A stretch of 64,000 nt of DNA. Origin: Actinopolyspora mzabensis (GTDB lineage: Bacteria; Actinomycetota; Actinomycetes; Mycobacteriales; Pseudonocardiaceae). The translations under genes and the position numbers were made by a program. The stretch is taken from positions 197,709 to 261,708 of the forward strand of contig NZ_FNFM01000009.1 of assembly GCF_900101095.1 (NCBI RefSeq), given 5' to 3'. Shown here piece by piece: positions 33,486-41,692 of the stretch; position 1 is the first letter of the stretch; each line of letters opens with the position of its first letter. The notes under the pieces were generated by a model. The model saw nothing but the letters and a program-made list of their open reading frames with translations, was not told the origin of the DNA and searched no databases.

Positions 33486-33818
33486 TTGGGAGAACAGCGT
33501 TTCGACGTCAACACCGACGAGATCCGCGCGCACGCGCAGCACCTGCAGCAGGTGACCGACCGGATCGGCACGGCGCAGGGTGCTGCCGGTGAGGTCTCGC
33601 TGAACGGCACGGACGCGTACGGGATCCTGTGCAGCCCCATCCTCACCCCGTTGATCGGTGCGATCGAGGTGCAGTGCATGGCGACCATCGCGACCGCCAA
33701 CGCGGCGGTGGAGGCCACGGCCGCCGGGATCGAGGGAGCGGCGGAGACCTACGACGCCGTGGATCAGCACGTCTCCGAACTACTGGAGTCGGTGCGCAAC
33801 GAATTGGGGGAGATCTGA
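33486..33818 (+). CDS. EspC-like type VII secretion-associated protein
   Basis: A 110-aa helical protein similar to the ESX-1 EspC family: FDVNTDEIRAHAQHLQQVTDRIGTAQGAA, then a second long helix TANAAVEATAAGIEGAAETYDAVDQHVSELL. It has no signal peptide, as expected for a type VII substrate folding as a helical hairpin with the WXG-type protein encoded next. It is the middle gene of a tight operon. Confidence 0.8.
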   Translation: MGEQRFDVNTDEIRAHAQHLQQVTDRIGTAQGAAGEVSLNGTDAYGILCSPILTPLIGAIEVQCMATIATANAAVEATAAGIEGAAETYDAVDQHVSELLESVRNELGEI

Positions 33819-33819
33819 C

Positions 33820-34752
33820 GTGAGCCAGGACAATCCGCTGGTCGAGGCGGAGCCGGATTCCCAGATGTGGGAGGACGGCCTCATGGTCGTCGATTTCGCC
33901 GTCGATTCCTGGCGCGCGGTAAAGAATGAGGACTGGGGCGAAGCCGCCATCACCGGCGGCGCCGCCGCTGTGGACGCTCTCGCCACCGTGGCCAATCCGT
34001 TCGACGCGCTGTTGACCTCCACCTTCGCCTGGATGATGGAACACGTCTGGCCGCTACCGGACATGCTGGACTCGCTGGCGGGCAACCACGACCAGGTGCA
34101 GGCCAACGCCCACACCTGGGCCAACATCTCGGACGAGTTGCAGCAGGCAGCGACGGAGATGCAACAGGCGGTCGACACCGACACGGCAGGCTGGCAGGGA
34201 CCGGCCGCCGAGTCGTACCGGATGTTCGGCTCCGGCGAGGCCAAGCTCATCGAGGGAGCCGCGGAATCGGCCAGGGCGGTTGGCGCGGCGGTTTCCGGTG
34301 CGGGAACGGCCATCCTGATCGTCCGCACCACCGTGCGGGACATGATCGCCTCGGCCATGTCCGAACTGGTCACCTATCTGGTGCGGTCCTCGGCGGCGGC
34401 CGGTCTCTCGCTCGGTGCGCTCACCCCGCTGCTCATCGCCGACGGCATCCGGATCGTCGCGAAGTGGGCCAGCAGGGTCTCCGAATGGCTGGACAAGATC
34501 GTCCGGGCCTTCCGGCAGCTGGCTGAGCTCGTGGGCAAGGTAAAACCACTGCTGACCAAGGTGGACGAGTTGCTGCAGCCGAACTCGCGGATCGGGAAGG
34601 GTATCCAGAACTGGGCGAGCAACCGCTCACTGTCCGATCTGACCCGTGGGCAGGAGATCGCTCGCAACACCGCCGCGATCGGTGCCACGGCCGACGACCA
34701 GGACTACGCGGATCACGAGATGGGCAAGCACGATCACACCGACGGTGCGTGA
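33820..34752 (+). CDS. WXG100-type type VII secretion target with C-terminal extension
   Basis: A 310-aa protein. Residues about 90-175 form a WXG-like hairpin with the turn DTAGWQGPAAESYRM. Downstream are hydrophobic helices (GAAVSGAGTAILIVRTTVRDM; SSAAAGLSLGALTPLLIADGIRI) and a charged C-terminus. The length and architecture recall PPE-like or LXG-like substrates rather than a bare 100-aa EsxA. GTG 33820 begins one base after the upstream stop. No EccC or other machinery gene is in the window, so it must be exported by a system encoded elsewhere. It could be a membrane-active effector. Confidence 0.82.
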   Translation: MSQDNPLVEAEPDSQMWEDGLMVVDFAVDSWRAVKNEDWGEAAITGGAAAVDALATVANPFDALLTSTFAWMMEHVWPLPDMLDSLAGNHDQVQANAHTWANISDELQQAATEMQQAVDTDTAGWQGPAAESYRMFGSGEAKLIEGAAESARAVGAAVSGAGTAILIVRTTVRDMIASAMSELVTYLVRSSAAAGLSLGALTPLLIADGIRIVAKWASRVSEWLDKIVRAFRQLAELVGKVKPLLTKVDELLQPNSRIGKGIQNWASNRSLSDLTRGQEIARNTAAIGATADDQDYADHEMGKHDHTDGA

Positions 34753-34808
34753 GCCGTGAAGTTTTCGTAGCTCGCGGAGCAGCTATCGGGCCGGTCCTGG
34801 GAGAAATC

Positions 34809-35312
34809 GTGCGTGTTGTTCGTGATGTGTTGCTGGTGCCGATCGGGGTGCTGTTGTTTCTGGCCGCGTTCTTCGTCGTACTGCCGTACTTCGGAACCGG
34901 TGCGGCGGGGGCCGAGGTCTCGGCGCGCGGTACCGCTGTCGCGCAGCAGTGCCGCTTCGCGGGGCCGATCGCGAAGTCGAGTGCCCCGAAGCGGGAGAAC
35001 GTGATCGGCTTCGGATGGATCTGCCGAGCTCGGGTTCACTGGAACGACGGCGGTGTGGAGACGCGCGAAGTGAGCGGTTCGCAACTGACCGGGGACGATG
35101 TCGGGAACAGGGTGGACGTTGTCGAGCGGCGGATCGACTACTCCAAGGGCAGCGACACGCGTCCGCAGATCTACCGTGCCGACTTCGAACCACAGGTGCT
35201 CTTGGCGTGGGGTTCGGTCCTGGCCACGTGTCTGTTGGGATTCGTGTTCGCCGCTCTCGGGATTTCCGGGCTGTCCCGGATTTTCTCGGGGGAGAGCGTT
35301 CCGGTCGAGTGA
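34809..35312 (+). CDS. hypothetical two-helix membrane protein, paralogue 1
   Basis: A 167-aa protein with a membrane segment at each end (about 8-32 and 130-152) and an extracytoplasmic domain between. That domain has ARGTAVAQQCRF, GFGWICRARVHW and EVSGSQLTGDDVG, with two cysteines likely forming a disulfide. The GTG at 34809, matching the start of its tandem paralogue and preceded by GGGAG, is preferred to GTG 34749, which would overlap the type VII gene. It may belong to the DUF6346 family, recalled from pattern only. It probably belongs to the type VII operon. Confidence 0.72.
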   Translation: MRVVRDVLLVPIGVLLFLAAFFVVLPYFGTGAAGAEVSARGTAVAQQCRFAGPIAKSSAPKRENVIGFGWICRARVHWNDGGVETREVSGSQLTGDDVGNRVDVVERRIDYSKGSDTRPQIYRADFEPQVLLAWGSVLATCLLGFVFAALGISGLSRIFSGESVPVE

Positions 35313-35363
35313 GTAAAGTTCGTTCGGTTCGATCGCCGAAGAACGGGAGAGGAAGAGTTCGGC

Positions 35364-35882
35364 GTGCGTGTTGTTCGTTTCATTCGTGACGTGTTGCTGG
35401 TGCCGGTCGGGGTGGCACTGTTCCTCTCGGGGATCCTCGTGGTGATCCCGTTCTTCGGTTTCGGGGTTGTCGGTTCGGAAGTGACGGCTCGTGGCACGGC
35501 TGTGGCGCAGCAGTGCCGGTTCGACGGTCCGATCACGGAGTCGGACGCTCCGGAGCGGGGCAACATCGTCGGTTTCGGTTACATCTGTCAGGCGCGGGTG
35601 ACCTGGCGGGACGGCACGACGGAGATGTGGGAGGTCTCGGGTTCGCAGCTCAAGCCCGGCGATGTCGGTGAGGAAGTCGCGGTGGTCCGGCGGGCCATCA
35701 GAAGCGGTGGTGCCGGTACCACCAGCACTCGTCCGGAGGTGTTCCGGGCCGATTACGAGCCGAACATATGGCTCGGGGTGCCCGTGATGCTGGCCGTGAT
35801 GCTGTTCGGATTCATGGTGGGAGTGCCCGCCTGTGTCCGGCTTTACCAGATGTTCAGCGGGAAAGAGTCCGTCGAAACCTGA
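35364..35882 (+). CDS. hypothetical two-helix membrane protein, paralogue 2
   Basis: A 172-aa tandem paralogue of the preceding gene, with the same layout and shared segments (VRDVLLVP-G, ARGTAVAQQCRF-GPI, EVSGSQL, DVG). GTG 35364 is set by a GGGAGAGGAAGAG site. The pair arose by local duplication 51 bp apart. Both may anchor or regulate the type VII substrates, or simply form an envelope pair; there is no direct evidence. Confidence 0.75.
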   Translation: MRVVRFIRDVLLVPVGVALFLSGILVVIPFFGFGVVGSEVTARGTAVAQQCRFDGPITESDAPERGNIVGFGYICQARVTWRDGTTEMWEVSGSQLKPGDVGEEVAVVRRAIRSGGAGTTSTRPEVFRADYEPNIWLGVPVMLAVMLFGFMVGVPACVRLYQMFSGKESVET

Positions 35883-35913
35883 TCTCCCGGCCGGGAAGGC
35901 GGGCCTACGTCCC

Positions 35914-36879
35914 TCACTTCCCGGCCCAGCTCCGCCAGAGACGACGGCGATCGACGGCACAGACCTCGGTGATCCTGCGTCGCTGCCGCAGAGTCGTCGG
36001 CGCCCGCGCGGCCACTTCGGCCAGCACTCCCAGCCGCAGCGGCACCCGGAAGTTCGCTGCGTCCGGGACTCGCCGCTGCCGCAGTCCGCGCCAGGGCAGC
36101 GTGAGGGTGATCGCGCCGAACCGCAGCAGTTCCCGCAGGGCGACCTCCACAGGCGCACAGCGCAGCAGCGTCAGCAGCCGGTTGCGCTCGTTCCAGCGGT
36201 GGAACCGTGCCGATCCGGGATCGGAGGACGAACCGTGCGAGTGCTCGCAGCTCGCGGCCGTCCGCGTGATCCCGTACCCGGCCAGCCGCAGGCGCCAGGA
36301 GGTGTCGGTGTCCTCGTAGTAGCAGAAGTAGTCGGCCGGGATGCCGCCGACCGTCGAGAGCGCCGAGGTGCGCAGCAGGGCCGCCCCGCCGCAGAACCCG
36401 AACACTTCCTCACCCGTACCGGCGTTGTCCGCTGGCACGATGCCGTCCCCCGCCACGGTGTCGGCGCCGTGCCCCGTGCCGGTCAGCCGAACACCACTGG
36501 AGAGCGGCCCCCGCCGGTTCCACATCCGACTCGTCGCCGCACCGACACCCGGATCGTGGTCCAACGAATCCTCCAATGTGGCCAGCCAATCCGGTGCCGG
36601 TGCGGCGTCGTCATTGAGCCAGCCGAAGTAGGGTGTCCGCACCAGCCCGAAGGCAGCAGCGAGACCGCCCGCGTAGCCGAGGTTGCGGGGTAGTCGGAGA
36701 ACCTCGGGAGTCGAAGGGTGCCGGGCCAGCAGTTCGCTCGTGCCGTCGTCGGAGGCGTTGTCCACCACCAGCAGCCGGTGGTTCCGTTGCCGGGCGAGCG
36801 CGTCCAGACACGCTCCGATGTGCTCGGCACCGCGCCAGGTCACCACCACGATCGTGCTGCGGGCCTGCTCCACGGTCAC
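35914..36879 (-). CDS. family 2 glycosyltransferase
   Basis: A 321-aa GT-A enzyme resembling rhamnosyltransferase-type GT2 proteins: STIVVVTWRGAEHIGACLDALARQ, LLVVDNASDDGT, WLNDDAAPAPDW and FCYYEDTDTSWRLRLAGYGI. There is no membrane domain. GTG 36879 is preceded at six bases by TAGGCT (leaderless). It lies convergent to the second membrane paralogue and divergent from the next GT4 gene. Predicted to act on a wall polysaccharide; exact sugar unknown. Confidence 0.9.
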   Translation of the reverse strand: MTVEQARSTIVVVTWRGAEHIGACLDALARQRNHRLLVVDNASDDGTSELLARHPSTPEVLRLPRNLGYAGGLAAAFGLVRTPYFGWLNDDAAPAPDWLATLEDSLDHDPGVGAATSRMWNRRGPLSSGVRLTGTGHGADTVAGDGIVPADNAGTGEEVFGFCGGAALLRTSALSTVGGIPADYFCYYEDTDTSWRLRLAGYGITRTAASCEHSHGSSSDPGSARFHRWNERNRLLTLLRCAPVEVALRELLRFGAITLTLPWRGLRQRRVPDAANFRVPLRLGVLAEVAARAPTTLRQRRRITEVCAVDRRRLWRSWAGK

Positions 36880-36891
36880 GTCCGTAGCCTA
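36880..36891 (-). promoter_or_regulatory. -10 box of leaderless GT2 gene
   Basis: On the minus strand TAGGCT (36891-36886), six bases, then GTG at 36879. Confidence 0.55.
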
Positions 36892-36964
36892 TCGCCTCAC
36901 CCCGATCGCGGATGTGGTTGTCTGGCGGGCAGCGGTCGGTGAAACGTGTGGACTGGGGGTGGCT

Positions 36965-38155
36965 GTGCCGAAGCTGGTTGTCGTGGCCGAGCAGTTGCTC
37001 GCACCGGTACCGGGTGGCACGGGGCGCTACACCCGTGAGTTGCTGCGCGCGTTGGCGGCCACGGCTCCGCCCGGCTGGGAAGTGAGTACGGTCGTCAGCT
37101 CCGGCGGTGATCCGGCCCGCGCCGAGGTCGAGGGAGTGGGCGGCCCGGAGGTGTTGCCACTGCCGAGAAGGGCGTTGACCCTGGCCTGGCAGTACTGCCG
37201 GTGGCCCCGCGTCTCCGCCGATTCGGTGCACGCCCCCACGCCGCTGTTCCCGCCGGTCGCGCCCGGCCGTGGGTTGGTCGTGACCGTGCACGACACGGTT
37301 CCCTGGAGCCATCCCGAGACACTCACCGCACGCGGCGCGGTCTGGCACCGGCGAGCCGTGGCCAGGGCGGCGCGAAAGGCGGACTCGCTGGTGGTGCCCA
37401 CCGAGGCGGTCGCCGCCGACCTGCGGCGACACGTCCCGAGCGCCACGCGGATCGAGGTGATCGGCGAAGGGGTCGGCACCGCCGTGCTCTCCCCCGGCAC
37501 AGCGAAGACGGGGCACCCAGCGGAGACGGGGCACCCAGCGGAGACGGGCGAGTCAGCGGAGGAGAGGGCACGTCGGCTGCGGCTGCCACCGAGATACCTG
37601 CTCGCCGTGGGCACGATCGAGCCCCGCAAGGGCTACGAGTGGTTGATCCGCGCGTTGGCCGAGCCGGAAGCTCCGGAGGTCCCACTGCTGGTGGTGGGCG
37701 CGCCCGGCTGGGGCGACGTCTCGTTGTCGGATCTCGCGGCTCGCCACGGGCTCCCACCCGGCAGGCTCCGGTATCTCGGTCCCGTCGCGGACAGCGACCT
37801 GGCTGTGCTGCTGCGTCGCTCGGCCGCCCTCGTGGCCCCCAGCATGGCTGAAGGATTCGGGCTGCCCGTGCTGGAGGCGATGGCGGCCGGAACCCCGGTG
37901 GTGCATTCCGACGCTCCCGCGCTCGTGGAACTCGCGGACGGGGCGGGCGTCGCGGTGCCCAGATCGGACGCGACCGCGCTGGCGTCGGCGCTGCGCGAGG
38001 TGCTCGCCGATCCACGTCTGGCGGCAGGGATGATCGAAGCCGGCGGCTCTCGGGCGAGCCGGTTCGACTGGCACGACACCGCCCGCCGCGTCTGGCGCCT
38101 GCACACCGGTGCTGCGGACGCGGCTAACCACTCTCCGCGCCCCGACGCTCGGTGA
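36965..38155 (+). CDS. family 4 glycosyltransferase
   Basis: A 396-aa GT-B enzyme: VVVAEQLLAPVPGGTGRYTRELLRAL at the N-terminus, YLLAVGTIEPRKGYEWLIRAL as the domain linker, and APSMAEGFGLPVLEAMAAGTPVVHSDAPAL as the donor site. Between about 180 and 200 the coding sequence contains a short in-frame tandem repeat (ETGHPA twice, then ETGESAEE), an unusual insertion just before the second domain. GTG 36965 is preferred because GGGGGT lies about 8 nt upstream; GTG 36959 is also possible. The next GT4 gene follows. Confidence 0.9.
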   Translation: MPKLVVVAEQLLAPVPGGTGRYTRELLRALAATAPPGWEVSTVVSSGGDPARAEVEGVGGPEVLPLPRRALTLAWQYCRWPRVSADSVHAPTPLFPPVAPGRGLVVTVHDTVPWSHPETLTARGAVWHRRAVARAARKADSLVVPTEAVAADLRRHVPSATRIEVIGEGVGTAVLSPGTAKTGHPAETGHPAETGESAEERARRLRLPPRYLLAVGTIEPRKGYEWLIRALAEPEAPEVPLLVVGAPGWGDVSLSDLAARHGLPPGRLRYLGPVADSDLAVLLRRSAALVAPSMAEGFGLPVLEAMAAGTPVVHSDAPALVELADGAGVAVPRSDATALASALREVLADPRLAAGMIEAGGSRASRFDWHDTARRVWRLHTGAADAANHSPRPDAR

Positions 38156-38247
38156 GCGATCCCCCCAACGGGTGGGAGCGCTGTCACATTTCGGGCTTGG
38201 CGGCGGTGGATTTCACCATCCCGCCACGAGGGCCGATGCCTACCTCC

Positions 38248-38259
38248 TAGGCTGCTCGC
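38248..38259 (+). promoter_or_regulatory. -10 box of leaderless GT4 gene
   Basis: TAGGCT at 38248-38253, six bases, then GTG 38260. Confidence 0.6.
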
Positions 38260-39429
38260 GTGCACCGAGGAGATCCACACGTGCTTGTCGACGCCACCGC
38301 CGTGCCCGCGGACCGAGGCGGCGTCGGCAGATACATCGATTCCCTGCTCGCCGCGCTGGACACCGCCGGAACACCGATGAGCGTGGCCTGCCAGCCACGC
38401 GACGCCGAGCTCTACGGCAGGATCGCGCCGCACACCCGGATAGTGCCCGCCGCGGACTCGGTCGTCACCCGCACCGCCCGGCTCTCCTGGGAGCAGACCA
38501 CGCTGCCGAGGCTCGCGAGGCGGCTGAACGCCCGTGTGGTGCACTCCCCGCACTACACCGTTCCGCTGGCCAACACCAGCGCTTCGGTGGTGACGCTGCA
38601 CGACGCCACGTTCTTCTCCGACGCGCCGCTGCACTCGCCGGTCAAGGCACGGTTCTTCCGGGCGTGGACCCGGGCGGCGCTGCGCCGCGCCACGGTTTGC
38701 GTGGTGCCCAGCAGAGCTACCTCCAACGAGCTCATCCGCACAGCCGGAGCCAACGCCACGCGGCTGCGGGTGATGTATCACGGGGTGGACCCGGAGCGGT
38801 TCCACCCGCCGGCACCTGAGGAGGTCACCGCCGTGCGGCGTTCCCTCGGGCTCGGCGACCAGCCCTATGTGGCCTTTCTGGGGGCGTTGGAGCCGCGCAA
38901 GAACGTTCCGGCGCTGATCCGCGGTTTCGCCCGGGCGGTCGCCGACCGTCGCGATTCCCCCGCTCTGGTGCTGGCCGGGCAGACCGGGTGGGACACCGAT
39001 GTGGAAAACGCGCTCGAATCGGTACCGCACCGTGTTCGGGTGATTCGTGCCGGTTATCAACCGTTCGATCGGTTGGCCGGTTTGCTCGGGGGAGCCGCCC
39101 TGGTGGCTTATCCGAGCCTCGGGGAGGGGTTCGGTCTTCCGGTGCTGGAAGCGATGGCCTGCGGCGCGGCCGTGCTCACCACCCGAAGGCTCAGTCTGCC
39201 GGAGGTGGGCGGAGACGCGGTGGCCTACTGCGGTGTGGCGGAACGAGGGATCGCGCATGGAATCGGCGAGCTGCTCGACGATCCGGTGCGGCGTTCCGAA
39301 CTGTCCAGCGCGGCCCAGCAGCGTGCCAAGGAGTTCACCTGGGCCGACTGCGCGGACAGGCATCGCGCCGCCTACGAGCACGCCGAGTATCTGCACCGGC
39401 GCAACCGGTGGCACCGCTGTCTGCGGTGA
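38260..39429 (+). CDS. family 4 glycosyltransferase
   Basis: A 389-aa GT-B enzyme: HVLVDATAVPADRGGVGRYIDSLLAAL, then VVHSPHYTVPL, YVAFLGALEPRKNVPALIRGF and SLGEGFGLPVLEAMACGAAVLTTR. It is related to the two other GT4 genes of this block (same GGVGRY and EGFGLPVLEAMA signatures), so the three may be old duplicates. GTG 38260 is leaderless behind TAGGCT. wbbL starts 100 bp downstream. Predicted to act on wall polysaccharide. Confidence 0.91.
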   Translation: MHRGDPHVLVDATAVPADRGGVGRYIDSLLAALDTAGTPMSVACQPRDAELYGRIAPHTRIVPAADSVVTRTARLSWEQTTLPRLARRLNARVVHSPHYTVPLANTSASVVTLHDATFFSDAPLHSPVKARFFRAWTRAALRRATVCVVPSRATSNELIRTAGANATRLRVMYHGVDPERFHPPAPEEVTAVRRSLGLGDQPYVAFLGALEPRKNVPALIRGFARAVADRRDSPALVLAGQTGWDTDVENALESVPHRVRVIRAGYQPFDRLAGLLGGAALVAYPSLGEGFGLPVLEAMACGAAVLTTRRLSLPEVGGDAVAYCGVAERGIAHGIGELLDDPVRRSELSSAAQQRAKEFTWADCADRHRAAYEHAEYLHRRNRWHRCLR

Positions 39430-39529
39430 AACCGCTCCGGGCGAGGCGGCGTGCGGCGTCGCCGTAACTCGGCCGCCTCCGGGCGGGGCGTCGCGGTTGG
39501 CGGCTCCCGGGGCCGCTCGGTTCCGCGCC

Positions 39530-40417
39530 ATGCGTGAGAATGACGACGTGCGCGACTCCCAAAGTTACGGCGAGGGGCTCGCCGTCGTCACCGTCACCTA
39601 TTCGCCCGGCAACGCGCTGGACCGTTTTCTGGAGACCCTGCCCAAGGCCACCGATCGGCAACTCAGCGTGATCCTCGCCGACAACGGTTCCACCGACGGC
39701 TCCCCGGAACGCGCCGCGCTGCGCCCCGGCGTGGAGCTCGCGAGTATGGGCGCCAACCTGGGTTACGGTTCGGCCGCGAACCGCGGTATCGCCGAGTTGG
39801 GCGACGACATCGGTTGGGTGGTCGTCGCCAATCCCGACGTCGAGTGGAGCGCCGGCAGTCTCGACGAGCTGCTGGCGGCCACCGAACGCTGGCCGCGCGG
39901 CGGTGCGTTCGGCCCGTTGATCCGGGAACCGGACGGCAGCGTCTACCCCTCGGCCCGAGCGCTGCCGTCACTGGGACGAGGAGCCGGGCACGCCCTGCTG
40001 GGCGGGATATGGCCCGACAATCCGTTCAGCCGCGCCTACCGGCAGTCCACCGACAGCTCCGCCGAGCGCACGGCCGGATGGTTGTCCGGCTCCTGCCTGT
40101 TGCTGCGGCGAGCCGCGCTGGACTCGGTGACCGGTTTCGATCCGCGCTACTTCATGTACTTCGAGGACGTCGACCTCGGCGACCGGTTGGGCCGCGCGGG
40201 CTGGCTCAACGTGTACGTGCCGGACAGTGAGGTGACCCACATCGGTGGGCACGCCACGGCCCGTTCCTCGGGGCGGATGCTGCACGAACACCATCGCAGT
40301 GCATACCGCTACCTCGCCGACCGGAATCCCGGGCCGACCCGCGCACCGTTGCGGGTCGCGTTGCGGGCCGCGCTGGGCGCACGTGCCCGGTTCGTCGCGC
40401 GCAACTCCGACCGCTAG
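39530..40417 (+). CDS. wbbL: rhamnosyltransferase WbbL, GlcNAc-PP-decaprenol dependent
   Basis: Transfers rhamnose from dTDP-rhamnose to decaprenyl-PP-GlcNAc to complete the arabinogalactan linker. The 295-aa GT2 protein aligns by eye along its length with mycobacterial WbbL: AVVTVTYSPGNALDRFLETLPKAT, ILADNGSTDGSPE, NLGYGSAANRGIAEL, VVANPDVEW, GPLIREPDGSVYPSARALPSL, WLSGSCLLLRRAAL and FMYFEDVDLGDRLGRAGWLNVYVP. GTG 39548 is an alternative start six codons in. Its position between rmlD and the GDP-mannose pyrophosphorylase is the conserved order. Confidence 0.93.
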   Translation: MRENDDVRDSQSYGEGLAVVTVTYSPGNALDRFLETLPKATDRQLSVILADNGSTDGSPERAALRPGVELASMGANLGYGSAANRGIAELGDDIGWVVVANPDVEWSAGSLDELLAATERWPRGGAFGPLIREPDGSVYPSARALPSLGRGAGHALLGGIWPDNPFSRAYRQSTDSSAERTAGWLSGSCLLLRRAALDSVTGFDPRYFMYFEDVDLGDRLGRAGWLNVYVPDSEVTHIGGHATARSSGRMLHEHHRSAYRYLADRNPGPTRAPLRVALRAALGARARFVARNSDR

Positions 40418-40455
40418 TAGCAGAGCGTTCCACGTCAGCTGCTGGGATGGTTCCG

Positions 40456-40565
40456 TGGCGGAATCTCTCGCACGGCTCTCGCTGCGGGTCCGGCGACATC
40501 GGGTAGGTACACAACGTCTCCGGCGTCTTCGCGAGAGCCGTGCGGGAGAACCCGCGGCGGTGCCG
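40456..40565 (+). repeat. nested-hairpin intergenic repeat, family A copy 3
   Basis: About 110 bp. The outer stem CTCGCACGGCTCTCGC against GCGAGAGCCGTGCGGGAG is nearly perfect, and the right border is GAGAACCCGCGGCGGTGCC. It lies downstream of wbbL, between convergent genes. Confidence 0.85.
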
Positions 40566-40675
40566 GTGGTGAGAGTGGTTGGAACTCGACCTGCGGGAGT
40601 GCTCGGGGTTCGGCTTCGGGGTTTCCCGCGCTTCTCAGTCGCATGGTCGTTTCCCGACGACGTTCTCGTGCACCG

Positions 40676-40742
40676 CGAGTTCGCGAGAAATTGACGCCCG
40701 CACCGCCGCACCGGCCCGGCGATTTCGCGAGAAATCGACACC
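40676..40742. repeat. two family B palindromes in tandem
   Basis: Copies at 40676-40701 (GAGTTCGCGAGAAATTGACGCC, split here as GAGTTCGCGAG and AAATTGACGCC) and 40714-40742 (GGCGATTTC, GCGA, GAAATCGACACC), 38 bp apart. The gap 40418-40865 holds these, the family A copy and a hairpin, and no gene. Confidence 0.75.
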
Positions 40743-40764
40743 GCTGCGGGGAATCCCGCAGCGG
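40741..40764. terminator. perfect 10-bp hairpin
   Basis: CCGCTGCGGG, loop GAAT, CCCGCAGCGG. A compact terminator-like stem between the convergent wbbL and 160-aa genes. Confidence 0.6.
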
Positions 40765-40865
40765 TGCCGACAGCGGAAGTGGTCGGGGTTCGGCCCGGGA
40801 GTTGAAGGGCTCCACCCCCCGGTGAGCTCTTCTCCCGCGCAGAGTGGGTCTGCCGGGACGCCGAG

Positions 40866-41348
40866 TCAGTCGAACCGCTGTGGACTGTGCCGGGGATCGT
40901 GCCGGTAGGCGGCGTTGTCGATCCGGTGCGGTGTGGTGGGTACGTCGGCGTCGTAGGTGGGCCAGGCCCGCTGTTCGGTCGACGGCTGCTCGGCTGTGGA
41001 GTGCTCGGCCGGGGGGTGCTGCTCCGGCCGTTGGGGCTCCGAGCGCCGCGCGCTCTCCTGCTCCCCTTGGCGGGGACGCTGCTCCCACTGGTTGGGCTGT
41101 TCCCCTCGGGGGTTCTGCTGTTCCTGCTGATTGCTCCGCTGCTCCCGCTGGGAGGACTGTCCCGTCGAGTCCGGGAGGAGCTGCGTGGAGTTCGGATCCT
41201 CCCGCTCCACGTCACGCATCGAGTCGCGCGGGATGCGCACGGTCTGCGCCGCGTCCATCGGCGAGGTAGCGCTGTCCGGTGTGACGACGAACGCACCCCG
41301 TGCCCGCGCACGAGCAAGTGATTCGTCGGCTCGGTTGCGGGGGTCCAT
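40866..41348 (-). CDS. conserved actinobacterial hypothetical protein
   Basis: A 160-aa protein. The first 50 residues are the conserved part: MDPRNRADESLARARARGAFVVTPD, then SATSPMDAAQTVRIPRD. The rest is a Gln/Glu/Arg/Pro-rich disordered tail. The N-terminal helix plus TPDSATSPMDA motif recurs in many Pseudonocardiales proteins, but I do not know a function. ATG 41348 has a GAGAGGG site. It is divergent from the GDP-mannose pyrophosphorylase gene. Confidence 0.7.
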   Translation of the reverse strand: MDPRNRADESLARARARGAFVVTPDSATSPMDAAQTVRIPRDSMRDVEREDPNSTQLLPDSTGQSSQREQRSNQQEQQNPRGEQPNQWEQRPRQGEQESARRSEPQRPEQHPPAEHSTAEQPSTEQRAWPTYDADVPTTPHRIDNAAYRHDPRHSPQRFD

Positions 41349-41692
41349 TGGTCCCTCTCAATGCTGGCCGGTGGATTTTCAGCCGCAGCGTGGCCCGTCC
41401 GTCCGGTGGATTAGCCGGTCCCGAGTCGGCCGACCTCACGGCTCGACCCCGTGGTGGCAGGTCCATCGTGACAGAGTGTTCGACACCGCGTGGTTTCGCA
41501 TTGGCGGACCGTGCCGACCAGGGGCGCCATACCAGGTGGGTGCTGCTACTGCCAGAGTATTCCTCATGGATTCCTACGTCAGGGTGATGAGTTGGTCGAA
41601 TTCGACGACGGTGTGAAGTGGCCGGGTCGTAGGCGACGATCACCCGTGCGAGTCGAAACGAGCGGACCCTCGGTCCGGGGAGGTGCATGGCG
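41349..41692. other. divergent promoter region
   Basis: 344 bp with no supported gene. It contains the perfect 12-mer palindrome GTCGAATTCGAC near 41596 and TAGGCG near 41630, a possible -10 box for the pyrophosphorylase gene, which has its own GGGGAGG site. Confidence 0.4.
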
